DNA of 64,000 bases from Polyodon spathula (GCF_017654505.1 NC_054538.1:58527684-58591683), one strand, 5' to 3'; numbered from the stretch's first letter, positions 23,294 to 35,644 are shown. A program made the numbers and translations. The notes: generated from the letters alone by a model not told the origin.

Positions 23294-23660
23294 GTAAGTA
23301 TTTAACATTGTATTTTCGAAAATAACTGTGTGCATGTTTAACTGCTGCCTCCAATTAAGGAGTGCTACCGGTGCAAGCAGCAGCGTGTGCAGCAATCGTG
23401 TAAAAACATCGGGACAAAGACTTTGGGGCTGTTCTGAGGTTTCTGTATTATGTGTTATTATTTTAGCATAGTTAGTTGTGTATTTTAAATGTTTATAATT
23501 ATTAATTTGCTTTTATGTCTGCTATGTCTTTTCATCTGCCATTTCTCTCCATTTCATTTTTTTCTATTTTATTTTTCCTTCTTACAAGGACCATTAACTT
23601 TATGTATTATTTTTCTATTTTGTTTAATTTCTGTAAGTTGTTTTGGATAAGTGTCTGCTA

Positions 23661-23662
<2 letters not shown>

Positions 23663-23732
<70 letters not shown>

Positions 23733-23733
23733 T
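23663..23733. repeat. (TAA)n microsatellite with one interruption
   Basis: TAA units with a single missing base near 23693. Asparagine- and isoleucine-run frames here are artefacts. Confidence 0.95.
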
Positions 23734-23899
23734 CTAAAGGAAACTTCTGTATTTCTTTTGGCAACAAAACGAACTGGAACAAGTATCCATCTCTGAGAAA
23801 GTGTAATTCTGTTGATCTAAGCAGAATACTCAAGTTGATTATGATTGTGTGGGAATATTAAGCAATCAGTATATTAACACATGACTGAAACTAAGGAGA

Positions 23900-26230
23900 A
23901 ATGTGTATGCATCTGTCTTCCAAAGCCAGTTTACAAAATATAGCTTTAATCCAACATCAATTTTCCAAAGTCATTTTCTAAAAAAAAAATCCTCAGAATT
24001 GTGTAAGGATGCCACCAAGTGACCTGTACAGGTATTCGAAGCTGCTTGCTTTTTCTTTTTCTTTTGTGGTCATGTGTGTTTGTTTGTGGGGTGATGTGAT
24101 ATTTGGTTACTTCCAAAGCAAATCACAAATGCTGTGAACCACTAGTCTTATTATCTGTTGGTGCAGCTGTTTATTTATAAAGTGTTTGTTTTTTTTGTAA
24201 TTATATATAATTTCCACTCACTCAAGTAGTAGTCACCAGTTGAGATGGATGTATGCTTTTAAATTGAATTCTGCAGCAGAATAGTACCTTCAGGGAATGA
24301 CTAAATTATACTTATTGTGTGCATTTTCAGAACATATAAAAACACATAACTACTATTAAACATGTCTCTATCCTTGCTACACAAAGCATCAAAAATTTAA
24401 ACTGACTTAAGTTGTTGGAAGAACATCACATTGTGCAATGTCAATTTCTAATGACGTTCTAATGACAGAAGGCTAACAACCAGGTCATGGTTTCAATACT
24501 TTCTATGTCTAGTTGCTCGTAACTCCAGGCCCCTGAATTTATCATACTATAATGTTATTCTCAGGGCTTCTGATTTACAATGTTTAACCCCAACTTTTCT
24601 CCTCTCCTTTAAAAATTCAATTGATACCTGCAAAGCCATCCGTTTATCTCAAACACAGCTGAGAAAAACGTTAATAGCAACACTGATTTAATTTACCTTT
24701 GTTTCTGTGAAACAACTAAATGGGCTTTTAAATCTTACTTTTTCATTTAAAAGCAGAAGTGACTCATCTTTATTAATGCAAATAGTTACGTATAATGACT
24801 AATAAAGTGTGTCCAATGTAAAATATTTTATTTTTAATTATAGCTTTACTAAAGATTAGTCACTTATTAACATGTTTCAATCTCATTTGTACATTCTGCT
24901 TGTAAATGAAAATTAAAGCTTAGCTGATTTAAAAGCCCATTTAGGTGTTTCACAGGAAAAAAAAAAAGTACATTAAATCAATTTTACTATTAACACGTTT
25001 CTCGGTTGTGATTGAGATACACACACGGCTTAACAGGTATCAACTGCATTTTTAAAAGGAGAGTAAAATAAGCTCTATTTATACTGAAACAATGTATGCT
25101 ACAATGTTATACAATAACACATTTTCTTCTGTTAATTCAGCGTGTCTTTCACAATTTTAAGTTATAAAAACAGCAAACAAGGAATATGGGCTTTTCAAGT
25201 GCCTAGAATGTATGCAACATGTATGGCATTCAGAATATATCATACAGCAATTTTGTCCCATACGCTCTACTTCTTGTTGGGATAACAGCACCCTTTGTAA
25301 AGCAACCTAAAAAACGTGTTGTTATGAACCTCATTTTATCATAAATATATAATACATTTGGTTTTGTTTATCCCTAACCCAAGTTACTTAAAAGAATGCA
25401 GAAACATTTAATGGGTGTGCAAGCAGTTGTTGGATTTCAGAGCCATTGTGGGCCATTTTTTCCCCTGATTTTTATAGAAAAAATATAAATTAGGAAAAAA
25501 GTTAACAGTTAAGGTTTGCGAACAAACTGAAGATTAATTCACTCACTTCTAATATATTTTTGTGTACTAGCATGCAGTGTTACCAGTGGCAAAATATTTT
25601 AACTATGGTTGTATTGGTAATTCTTTTAGCTACCAGCACCACCTGGAGGCCATATACTGTAATTACAGCCATAAGCTCAACAGGAAGGTAAAAACAACAT
25701 TTTCTTTAAAAAAACTGTATTGAAACCTCTGAGCTCAAAGTGCTTTTTCAAAGTAATTTGGTTAAATGCACATTTGGGTAATAAAGGTTTGCAGGGTATC
25801 TCATAGGGTTCCTTTACACTTCCACCTTTATAAGAAGTAGGAGAAGAGAGTTTGGGAGGAAGTGGAGAAGAGCCCTCAAGCTACGAACAAAGTACTTTCA
25901 GAGGCCCACCCCTACTATAGAAGTTTTAATAAATTTCCTGATTAACTGTTTCCAAACGAACTGGCAAAGCACACCACAACAGAACAATGTATACAGATAA
26001 GTTAAATTGTGGCCAGGAAATCTAAACAGGATAAAACAGTATATTGGAATAGTGTGATTTGGTATTTATTGCCATCCAAACCACTTTCTATCCAAATGTG
26101 AATCTCTTTTGACAATCTCATATCTTTTAAATCTTTCCTCAAGTTCTTGTGCTTTACAGGCAATTTATTTTTTTTTTTTTTTTTTGGAATTTGCATGACA
26201 ACCGCTTATAGCAACAGTAGATAAATTACT
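23900..26230. other. TASP1 intron, no gene seen
   Basis: AT-rich, with no terminal repeats or coding similarity noticed. A T run lies at about 26167-26186. Confidence 0.4.
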
Positions 26231-26241
26231 AGTGTTTTCAC

Positions 26242-26322
26242 TTGATTGTCTTCTCTTTGTCTGAATAAACTCTGTTCCCACCTTCTCTGCCAGCTCCATC
26301 TTCCGTTTGTTCCTCTTATAAA
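26242..26322 (-). CDS. TASP1: TASP1 exon, basic linker of the alpha subunit
   Basis: After a TTTAG acceptor, the minus strand encodes YKRNKRKMELAEKVGTEF and then IQTKRRQS. This matches the human taspase-1 linker segment KRNKRKLELAERVDTDF and MQLKKRRQSS, the loop region just before the cleavage site that carries the nuclear import signal. Entry takes 2 nt. The best donor is AA-GTGAAA at 26241, giving phase 1, which conflicts with the phase-0 start of the next exon. A phase-0 donor candidate 27 bp further on (GTTGCT) is weak. The exon's identity is clear; its 3' boundary is not. Confidence 0.78.
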
Positions 26323-26329
26323 CTAAACT

Positions 26330-27225
26330 CTATAAAATCGGACAAAGAAAGACATTTTGTTTTTGGGTGAACATTTCATGATTACTACAGTATTTAAAAC
26401 ATAGTGGACCCTTTATTTTGACCAGGTGCAGGTGTTTTATCTATGGAAAAATGATTTTAACCCTCCAATGCCCATTTCTGTATCACATATGACACACCTA
26501 CAGTGTGTGTGTTGTTAACAAAAAAGCAATAGTGTTGTGTAGAAGAAACATAAAGTAGCTAAGTGGCCTTACAAGGTTCATGTTATTAAACTTTCAAGAA
26601 AAAACTAAAAGCAACTGCTCCTAATATATGCAGTTTTCTTGCTTTCTATAAAAAAAAAATAATAGGGGCAAACTTTCCACTCACTTTAAAACTGGGTCAA
26701 GTGTCTGTCAAAAAAGCAAAAACAATTAATACAAGAGTACCCAATAACTTTATCTGGACCCTATTTGAGAGAAGAAAGAAAATGTGTGAAAGAATAAGAA
26801 AGAATAATGTGTTGTTGGTAAATTTGTGTTTTTGACAACGCAGCAGGTGGTACGTAAGATTACAGCAACAAATAGGTTCATTTTTCTTGTACGAGACACA
26901 CAACCGAACTTGATCTAACGAAAAACAGAATACTGTTGTGTGTCGAACACAAAGCCAGTATCTCAAAGGTTTGGTCTTTATCACTCTAAAACCAAAATAA
27001 CACACATATTATGTTTCAGGACTGGTCTCCGGACAAAATTTGTTCTAGAAAAAAAAGTGTATACACATGTTATAAAGTTAATGGCACAGTCCTCAATATA
27101 AAGCATACAAAATTTAAATCATATTCTCATTTGTCTGTGTAACTGCTACATAGCTATCAGATTAGGATTGGTAACTGCTGATTCAGAATGAATCATCACG
27201 TGTGTAAGCAAAAGTAGAAAACGAT

Positions 27226-27272
<47 letters not shown>

Positions 27273-30200
27273 TGATTGCTCCATCTTTACTAACGAAATA
27301 GCTAACACACCCTTTCGTTTGTTCTATTTTTAAAACGTGCATATTTTTAATTTTATGTTTATTTTATTATTTTAATGTGTGTTAACAAAGTTGAATTAAG
27401 TGATGAATTACAAGAAACGAAAAGGTAAAAATACATCTGCGTGTGTGTATATATAACATTTACCTGCTAATGGAGGTCAGAGGTCACAAGGCTGGTAAAA
27501 GGTGGCTGCTGTATGTTCATCATTGTATTTCTGCTTGAAAACTGCCTTCACTTTGGTACCAAAGTTCATGTATCTACACTGCTCATATAGAATACAACTT
27601 TTTATTACAAGTGAACACTGCTCGTAATTGAATTATTACTGCACTACCCTAAAATTCCTGTAGGAAGTAACTAACTCTCGATCCTTCACAAAATATTTGA
27701 AGTTATGTTGGTCTACGGAGGAAGATCGCTCGGCTCATCTATATGCAGGGTCGCAAACTCAGTTTAGCGCTAAAAGAAAACAAGAAGACAGGCTATGAAA
27801 CTTCGTATTTCAGCAGCCTGCCTCTTCACTGTAGCCCTGTGTATGCAGGTCCACATCTACAAGTATAATTGTGTTGTAATATACAGTGTGTTCTGGTTAA
27901 CTCAGTATTTTGTCTAAAGCTATTCAAAACTGAAAGCTCTGTGCCTCAGACAGTAAACAATACAACAAACAGGCAAGGTATCCCTATTCGCAGTAAATGA
28001 GACAGAAAATGGCCTGTTTTGCAATAATTGATCTCGACTGTGGAGCTTCAAATGGCTACATTAAAAGAAATGCATCCAGGCCATATAAAAAATAACCACA
28101 TGAAAAATGAGGTTTAAAAATGTGTCAACAGGAGAAGACAGATCAGTCTAATTATGCATTTCCAAACTTCTTATGATGGCCATTGTATTCATTTTTAGTG
28201 AATACCACATACAGACGTTTATTATAAACAAAGTGCATATTTAGGAATTTACAATATCTGTTTCTAGTCACACAATGTCACAATCTGGGTAGGTATTTTC
28301 TCTCTAACTTGGGATTCGTTTCAGTTTCTTAACAGAAATTGGATGGTTTATATATCAGCTGTCATATTTAATCAATCTCTAATCAGATTTGTAAGACATA
28401 CAGCCAGCCTCTTTCTTTGGATCTGGAAAGAATAGTTTGTTTTTTTTTTTTTTTTTTTTTTTTTAGACTGTTCATATTCCAACTGTAATGGCCTTTTAGA
28501 ACATTGCTCTTGGTATTATATACTCAGCAGTAATTTTGTATAAGGGCATCTTTTTTTACACTAAAGGGATTATTTAAATCCTTTACTCTGCCAAGATAAG
28601 CTACATCTGGTCTTTTTTTGGAGAATTTAACATCACTGGGGTATCAACCAGGATTATATCAACCAGTTATCTGTGTTTATATCGAGATTAATCTTAAATA
28701 TAACTAACTGGTTAAAGAAATCCGGGGGAATTTCCTGTTACAGTAAAATGCTCTAAATTGTTTTTGATTCTGGCCACACCTACAGAAGGAAGTTTCAGCA
28801 TGTGTGTTGCACACAACAGTTCTAAAAGCTTCCCTTACCTTTAGGGATGGATGCAGGCTCCTATATGCTACAGTGCTGCACACTCACTGAAATTAGAGAT
28901 TCCACAGATTTTAACACCTGCTCAAGGAAAATAGCTTTTAAAACGATACATCTTATGTTAAAAAATAACAAATAGCATATACGTTTAATTAACTTGGTGT
29001 TTTATCAAATTGTACTTAAAACCCCTTTTTACCTAAATAATGACTATGTTTACATGTTTAAAATAAGAGGCCCTCCCTGGTGCTTTACATACTTCCATTC
29101 AATGATACAAATCCACTGAAAGGCTAACATGCACGGTTTATAACAATCGAATATATTCCCAAATCTGTTTTAAAGTGCCGTTACCAATTTTCCAGGCAAT
29201 TCCACCAACCATGATCTTCAACACTGTATATCTGTTTCTGTTGTATTCTGTACATTGTATACATCCCTTACATTGCATTTCTACCATACTGTAATTTTAT
29301 ATACATATACAGAAACACAGGACATAAATAGCACTGTTCTTTCTAAAAAGGCATCCTAAAACGGTATGTTATTAATGATGAACTCAGTATAGACAAGTTA
29401 GTTCTGCAGACAAAATGATACATTTCAGGTATTCAGACATGTCATAGTTAAGGTTGTATTTGTTCCACAGTTACTATGGATTTCACTATTTCCGTGAAAT
29501 GTACCCATTGTTATGTAATATGTAGTTCCCCTTGAAAATTCTAATTTCTGAAAGAATAGTGTAAATATGTATTTTTTTTAATATAATGCAGCAAACGACT
29601 GCCTTATTGATGCACCACCTGTTACACTGCATTTAGGAACCTGTCAGACGGTTTTGTTTGCTTCCGGTAACTGATTGAACAAACTGCATAGAGCTGCACA
29701 ATTTCTTTAAAATGTCTTCAACGAGAAAGACACCAGCAGCATCAAAGATTGGAAATATTTCTGTTAAATATTGCTCTGTCAAGTTCAATTTCAAGACATT
29801 TCATGTATATGTTGTTATTTTTACATTTATGTTTCATTTTGTTTGATAATTCACAGATGGTGAAAATACAATAGAATAGAAAGGGGCTTAGCATTTACTG
29901 TTTTTCAGGTAAGAATTAAAACATGTAGGAGCATTTGTTGTATAATAATTAAAATTATTCTTTTTCTCTGCTTTAACAAATATTATGTTTAAATCGTGAC
30001 TTTTTTTTTTTTTTTAACACTTATTTTAAGACAGTGAAAAGTAATTTTTTACTGTGAAAAAAATACAGCCATAATCAGTCATCTTAAATAATATCTTGTT
30101 CTTGTTGTTTGGATTCACTTTGTATCATTGTATAATATTCTGTTTTAGCCATCACCTCTTGGTGACTTTTTAAAACACCCCAGTGGTCTCAATCTTAATA

Positions 30201-30440
30201 GAGCTCTCAGAAAATTATATACTGGTGTCTCTAAAGAACAAATGAATACATTTGTGAAGATAATTTTAATATTTAGTATGTTTGTTAACCCTGTTAAACA
30301 AAAGAACCTATTACAATTCAAACCGATTCTTTGGATATATGGCATCTGACGGATAACGCAACTAAAGGTACTGAGGTAAGGATGGAGTGTTATTCCACAA
30401 TTAAAGTGACAAGCAGACATATTTTCCAGGGTTCTGTGAT
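26330..30440. other. TASP1 intron, no gene seen
   Basis: A (TA)n run lies at 27232-27267 and a T run at about 28440-28464. The exon expected here, covering the segment from FLVGEGAYRW to MTTRFSLA, was not recognised on the minus strand. Confidence 0.4.
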
Positions 30441-30457
30441 CCTTCTGTCTCCCACAG

Positions 30458-30529
30458 ACCTTTTTAAAAGAGCAGTTGCTCTGTATTCTAGGAAGGCCTA
30501 TGTAAAAAATGTACCACAGGGATTAAACT
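30458..30529 (+). CDS. Weak candidate exon on the plus strand
   Basis: A good acceptor (TGTCTCCCACAG) precedes 72 bp and a GTAAGT donor. One frame is open, reading LFKRAVALYSRKAYV and KNVPQGLN. The sequence is not recognised, and a short open stretch between decent splice signals can occur by chance. It lies antisense within TASP1 and could be linked to the 23197-23293 candidate, but no evidence joins them. Confidence 0.2.
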
Positions 30530-30825
30530 GTAAGTAGAGAAAATGTTTCGCATGCTTCTGGAAAAAATATATAGTTTACAAACAAGTGTCAGAGTGGATT
30601 TTGCCCAGCTTTTTGTAACCATAGATGATTTCATGTCGTGCTGCCTGGAGTCCTAACATAAATGCAGAACAAGTTCAAAGCTTTAAGAACAAAGTGCCAG
30701 CCCAAAGCACGCAATGGGTGATATGTAACAAACGGCATCTACATGCCTTGGTTATGAATAGCATCGCATACATGAAACAAAAAGCACAAAGGCTGAAAAT
30801 GCGGAGAGCAGAACAAAGTAATTAC

Positions 30826-30910
30826 CAAGGAGGAATTCTGCCAGCTGAGAGTTTCCCTTTCTGGGCTTCACTCAATAGTCTGTTTGCAACTAATACTGGA
30901 TTCTTTATTT
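30826..30910 (-). CDS. TASP1: TASP1 exon, alpha-subunit segment IKNPV to AGRIPP
   Basis: A TTCTTTTTCAG acceptor precedes 85 bp on the minus strand encoding IKNPVLVANRLLSEAQ and KGKLSAGRIPP, ending in a split codon TG-. It tracks human taspase-1 (IKNPVSVANRLLCEGQ then KGKLSAGRIPPC). The donor is GTAATT. Entry and exit phases are both 2 nt. The sequence is well conserved with no stop, so this exon shows no sign of decay. Confidence 0.9.
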
Positions 30911-31843
30911 CTGAAAAAGAAGATAATAACTGGAACCGTCAGAGATGAATTCCTAAGAAAAGCAGGCTGGAAAAGTCAATTCAGCTATATATTCATTAAC
31001 TGATTTGTGTCCGTTATGGGGTACTCTTGTTTCACTGCATGGGATGGAGATGGCCACCCCCCATATGTGATAAACTTAATTGCCCATACTGTACTGTGAT
31101 TCCCATTTTTCAAGTAAAATTTAAATAATATGCCTTTAAAATTACTTGATGAAATGTTTATTTTTGTAACATTGTAGCTTTTGAACAACTACCATCTGGA
31201 CATTCCATAACTAATTCACATGTACACCTAGTTAATTTGATATATATATATATATATTAGACACACACATTCAGTAAAACCTGGCAAGAGCGACAACTTA
31301 TGGGAGTAAACAAAAGTGGTTGTAAGAGGCAGTCTCTCGTCAAAGGTCAGCTGTAAAATGGGCAGTTTTATGATGTACAGAAAGGCTACTATTGTTACTG
31401 ATGTTTCCTGTCAAATTTTTAATCGCGTGCTTCAATCCCATTACACTAGTAATTTATTTTACTCAAAAGAAAAGGAAATTCAGTTCTAAAGCAAGTGCTT
31501 ATTTTCTAGACTGTGAAGTTATACATTCATTATCAAAAAGACAAAAATGTCTCTTGCATCGCTTACATAGGTATGTAACTACAACATTCTGTAATTAACA
31601 AAACTTTGTATAGAGACAGTCAGCCCTTTGCAAACCTGCCAGGCTGGTCTCTGTTACACAGCTTGATCGATAGGTTGTTTGCTTTGAAGACAGAAGCTTT
31701 GATTGGTCCTGCTATTGTCACTCTCACAGATCCACACACTTTTTATTTGTATTTTCAATTTCTAAAAGGACCTCAACCCGAATACGCCCCCCCATCTAGA
31801 TCGGGTTGATCCCATCGATTTGGGGTTAATTACAAATTTTTAG
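30911..31843. other. TASP1 intron, no gene seen
   Basis: A short (TA)n run lies at about 31240-31258. The conserved substrate-site exon (family motif TNAGMGSN), expected between 30911 and 38634, is not recognised here. Confidence 0.4.
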
Positions 31844-31848
31844 AACCC

Positions 31849-31955
31849 TGTGGCAGAATGTGCGTAACGGTGGTGTAAATCACGAGACTCCAGTCCAGTT
31901 TCTGTGCCTGGGTTTTTATTTTCCTTCCCCAGGTCAGAGAAAGCACACTCAACAA

Positions 31956-32016
<61 letters not shown>

Positions 32017-32322
32017 GCCGGGGTACACAACAATGTGTAACCCGACAAAATAAGGAAGCCGGGGTACACAACAACGTGTAACCCGACAAAATAAAGTGAA
32101 ACGGGGGTTGCAGTCCCAAATAAACAAACAACAAAAACAGTCCGTCTTCTCTTTATACTCCACGAACGGGAAAAACATGCAGGGTAATAAATCCGGCACT
32201 TCCGGGTTGTCTCTTCTCCGAAGTATACCGGGAGCGTCCCGTTAGCGCTCTAAAATACAAAAAGGAGATGGGTTAGCAGGTGAGCCCACAACAAAGACGT
32301 CCAGTCCTTCAACTCCCTGCTC

Positions 32323-32363
<41 letters not shown>

Positions 32364-32614
32364 GCACAGTACCTTGCCAGAAGGAACAGAACCGTGGGTC
32401 ACGCCCCCATTTGTATGCTCCATCCCGTCCTGATTGGACAGCGAGGGCAACCACCGTCAACCAATCCCTGATTGCCACCGCGCTTCCCGACCAGGTCGAT
32501 GATGTTGCGCACCGCGGCTCCGTCCCTTTTCCAGGTGGCCGACTTCCACCTCCCCTGGGGGTGACTGCTCCTCCTCCCTAACGTAAAACATGAGTTCATT
32601 CTTTCTTTGTCACA
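31849..32614 (-). repeat. 3' LTR of the gypsy element
   Basis: 766 bp in the minus orientation. It contains a (TAA)n array at about 31958-32013, a near-duplicated 'acaacgtgtaacccgacaaa' unit (32028-32095), and a (CT)n run at about 32327-32360 that is absent from the other LTR. Differences of several percent, plus a small deletion near its start, show that considerable time has passed since insertion. Confidence 0.92.
32326..32361. repeat. (CT)n microsatellite in the 3' LTR
   Basis: About 17 CT units. The corresponding part of the other LTR (about 36110) has no such array, so it arose or expanded after insertion. Confidence 0.93.
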
Positions 32615-32837
32615 TATCCCACCGCTCAGAGTGCAGCCGAAGGAACACTCGGCCAAATCTACCGTTCCCATTACTCCCCCCTCCCGGGAAAAATAATCCG
32701 CATTTTGATGATCTTTCCCTGCACGATGTACCATATGATACATATAAGGTTGCAATGCCAAATACCACCGAGTTATTCAAGCATTGCTATTCTTCATGGT
32801 GCTTAACCATCTGAGTGGGGCGTGGTACGTGACCAGA

Positions 32838-33459
32838 TCAAATGAATGTCCCAGTAAGTAATAAATTGAGGGAGTGGGTAGCCCATTTAATGGCCAGGCA
32901 CTCTTTCTCCACAACCGCGTAATTGCCCTCCCGAGGAAGCATTTTTTTGCTAATGTAGAGAATGGGGTGCTCCACCCCGTTAACTTTCTGGGACAAAACT
33001 GCCCCCAAACCAACCTCTGCGTCGGTATGGAGAAAGAATTTCTTGCTAAAGTCTGGTGATATTAGCACAGGAGCCTGGCAGTTTTTGTTTAATGGTCTCA
33101 AACACTCCCTGCACTCTGCTGACCACTTCATTAAATTTTGCGCACTCTTCTTAGTGAGGTCTACCAGGGGAATGTCCATGGTGGCATACTCGGGGATAAA
33201 GTGGCAGTAATAACCAGCCAATCCCAATAGTGACCTCACCTGGGATGGTCTTGAGGACCGCCGCGTCCACAAAAGCCTGGACCTTGGAGGCCACGGGTTT
33301 CACCCGTCCGTTTCCAATAATAAATCCTAGGTACTGGGTCTCTAATTTAGCAAACGCACATTTCCTCAGGTTGGCTGTCAGCCGGGCCGCCCTTAGAGAC
33401 TGAAGGACGGCTGTGAGTCGAATTACATGCTCTCTCCAGGTAGAGCTATATATAACCAC
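32838..33459 (-). pseudogene. Gypsy reverse transcriptase C-terminus and RNase H, degenerate
   Basis: One minus frame starts 'VVIYSSTWREHVIRL', just after the YxDD motif, and continues 'LTANLRKCAFAKLETQYLGF'. After a frameshift, 'QVRSLLGLAGYYCHFIPEYA' leads into 'FFLHTDAEVGLGAVLSQ' and 'YAVVEKECLAIKWA', which are RNase H landmarks. In 'LHTDAE' the usual Ser after Ala is replaced. The polymerase fingers and most of the palm are deleted. Confidence 0.87.
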
Positions 33460-33490
33460 ATCGTTGTAGCACTTTTGATAAAAAGTTTGT

Positions 33491-34097
33491 TCAGCGATCA
33501 GTTAATATTTCTTTGGGAATCCCTACTCTAGTCATAATCTGACTCAATTCTTTCGCAATTGCAGTGGCACTAGTAGACCGCAAAGGCACTGCTTCCTGGT
33601 ACCGCGTTGCATAATCCACCATTACTAATATGTGCGTGTACCCGGAATCAGAAGGCAGCACCGGCCCAACTATGTCCATTGCAACGTGTTCAAAGGAGTG
33701 GAGACAAAAGCAGTGGGACCAAAGGGGCAGGGCGCACTCGGCCTGGTGCTACTCTCTGGCATTCCGGGCAGGTAGCTACATATTTCGCCACTTCAGTGTA
33801 GAGTCCCACCCAATAAAATCGAGCCAGTATTCGGTCCCTCGTCTTGTCAATACCAAGGTGTCCTGCAAAGGGGACGTCATGCGCCAGCCTCATGACCTTG
33901 GGTCGACAGGACGGGGGAACCATCAATTGTTTGACAGGCTGCCCTGTGCCCGGGGCTAGATTTACCCTATATACTAAGTGCCCCTCTACAATAAAGTGGG
34001 GATATACCAGCGTCCCGATGCTGTTGTCCACTATGTCCGCGCTTGAGGCCCACACGTCCGGGATATTGACAGGGGCTGGAGCAGTCTCCACCCTCAA
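33491..34097 (-). pseudogene. Gypsy integrase, zinc-binding domain and partial catalytic core
   Basis: The minus frame at 34097-33690 holds the His-His-Cys-Cys zinc module ('HDVPFAGHLGIDKTRDRIL' then 'CPECQ'). The following frame holds the first catalytic Asp in 'MDIVGP' and the second in 'EILTDR'. The sequence then breaks off, and the third acidic residue and C-terminal part are missing. It lies between protease and reverse transcriptase, the reverse of the common Ty3/gypsy order. Integrase would have inserted the element DNA. Confidence 0.88.
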
Positions 34098-34195
34098 GGG
34101 TCCAGTAACTCGCCTGCTCAGTCACACTGAGTTCCCACTCCCTTCGATTGTCATTTGGAACCATCAGACACTTCCCCCGCCAGGCCCCAACCATG

Positions 34196-34620
34196 TCAAA
34201 TCAATGCGCCTTCCCACATTTCCCTCCGTCTCTCCTTGTGTGTTTTCCTAGGATGAAAAAGTGGAAAAAACAGTTCTGCATTGAAAGGGAAAATGGTGCC
34301 AATTACTTCCCTTCCCCGGGGGTCTGCCGTGTCTACACGTATGGTCGAGGCTGCCGACCCTTTTACTAAATTCTTATATTGCGGCCAGTCTCGACCCAGA
34401 ATAATTGGGTGTGGTAGCTTTTCGGCCACCCCCACTACCAGGTGGTGCTTTATCGTACCTACCGATAGATATACTTTTAGGGTGGGGTATGTCGCCGTGT
34501 CTCCATGGATACAGGAGGTCACCACCTGTCCTTGTGGCTGCCACGACACACCGCCAAGGAGAGCTGTCTGAATGAAAATTTGCTCAAACCATGTCCACTA
34601 TCGCATGGGTTTTCACATTC
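34196..34620 (-). pseudogene. Gypsy aspartic protease, degenerate
   Basis: A gag-terminal frame ends 'KTHAIVDMV' and stops, where a DTG-type active site would be expected. Another frame resumes 'SWQPQGQVVTSCIHGDTA', then 'YLSVGTIKHHLVVGVAEKL' and 'PHPIILGRDWP', the flap and C-terminal parts of a retroviral-type protease. The frameshift falls within the active-site motif, so the protease is dead. Confidence 0.8.
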
Positions 34621-35625
34621 CCCAGCATAACATCAACTATACACGGGCCCTCCCGACCGTTTCCCCATTTCTTACCTGTCTCCGATGCCAGGTGACACGC
34701 AGCCACGTCGCACTCCATGGCTGCCGGGCAGTACCTGGCGATGTGTCCCAGCTGCTGGCACCTAAAACAGACTGGTGGGGCAGAGGGCAAGGGCAGTACA
34801 TATTTGTCCCGCTGTTGGTACGACAGCTGGGCGGGGGACACCATTCTACCCCAGCTGGGGGCCAACCTCTGCCTCCATGGTAAGGAGGCAGGTTGGCCCG
34901 ACAGGGTCGGTGGTCTGGCAGGTCTTGGTCCGGGGGGGTGTTGATGGTGGTCCCTTGGTAAGGGGCAGTTCAGCAGAGTGGTTTGGGCAAACATGCGGGC
35001 GTCCTCAAAATTTTCAGCCAACGCCACGGCCTGGTCCAGGGTAGCGGGGTTGTGCCGGCGAATCCAGGCCTGCATTTCAGCCCCGACCACATGGCAGAAC
35101 TGCTCCATGACAATGGCCTCCCCCATCTGAACCCCAGTTTTCTGGCTCGGGTTCAGCCATTGTACCATGTGGTCGCATAGCTGCTGGGCCACCGCCCTGG
35201 GCCGGGTGTTTGGTGGCCGCAGGAACTCCCTGAACCTGACCGAAGTGAGTCTCCCCCGTGATGTTAAAGCGGCGGAGGATAGCCCGTATCACCAAGTCGT
35301 ATTGGGCAGCGTCGTTGTCCGTCATGGCGCGGTACGCTGCTTGTGCCTCCCCAATTAAGCAGGGGCCAAGTTGGCTTGCCCAGTACTCCCGGGGCCATGC
35401 TGCGGTGGTGGCCAGCCTCTCAAACTCCACGAGGTAGGCTTCCGGGTCATCCTCCACCGTCATTTTCTGGGCCCGTGCCTTCGGTAGCGGGCTCTGGGAT
35501 GGTGGCCCCGATGTCATCGCCATCCCAACCCTCTCTACGAGAGCTGTGAACTCCCTCCTCTGTTCCTCAGCCTCCCTCCGGCTGTCCAAAGCCTCCAGGA
35601 CAACCGCCAAAGTGGCTGGATCCAT
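34620..35625 (-). pseudogene. Gypsy gag with SCAN-like capsid segment and CCHC knuckle
   Basis: Gag would form the particle shell. The start codon at 35625 (MDPATLAVVLEAL) lies 19 bp inside the 5' LTR edge. A leading coiled region is followed by 'YLVEFERLATTAAWP' and 'QLGPCLIGEAQAAY'. After a frameshift near 35200 comes 'LCDHMVQWLNPSQKTG', then 'IVMEQFCHVVGAEMQAWI' and 'LDQAVALAENFED', whose pattern resembles the vertebrate SCAN domain. A knuckle 'CFRCQQLGHIARYC' ends the protein. SCAN is thought to descend from Gmr1-like capsids, which fits. Confidence 0.87.
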
Positions 35626-35642
35626 ATCCCACTCTAACACCA
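35626..35642 (-). promoter_or_regulatory. Primer-binding site, tRNA-Leu-like
   Basis: Two bases inside the 5' LTR, the minus strand reads TGGTGTTAGAGTGGGAT. It resembles the complement of a tRNA-Leu 3' end (TGGTGTCAGG then AGTGGGAT) with a small gap. The tRNA assignment is from memory and should be treated as probable. Confidence 0.5.
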
Positions 35643-35644
35643 CG

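Noticed and set aside
26697..27005. 102-codon minus-strand frame
   Set aside because: Hydrophobic low-complexity translation of AT-rich DNA, with no start context, splice sites or family similarity.
28850..28910. Minus-strand exon between a good acceptor (TTTCAG) and a GTAAGG donor
   Set aside because: The 48-bp stretch has stops in all three frames and no resemblance to the missing TASP1 segments.
30145..30420. 91-codon minus-strand frame near the TASP1 exons
   Set aside because: It does not match any taspase-1 segment and lacks splice signals.
31860..32081. Open frames with long Asn, Ile, Tyr or Leu runs (also at 23624, 35679, 58329)
   Set aside because: They are translations of TAA/TTA microsatellites, not proteins.
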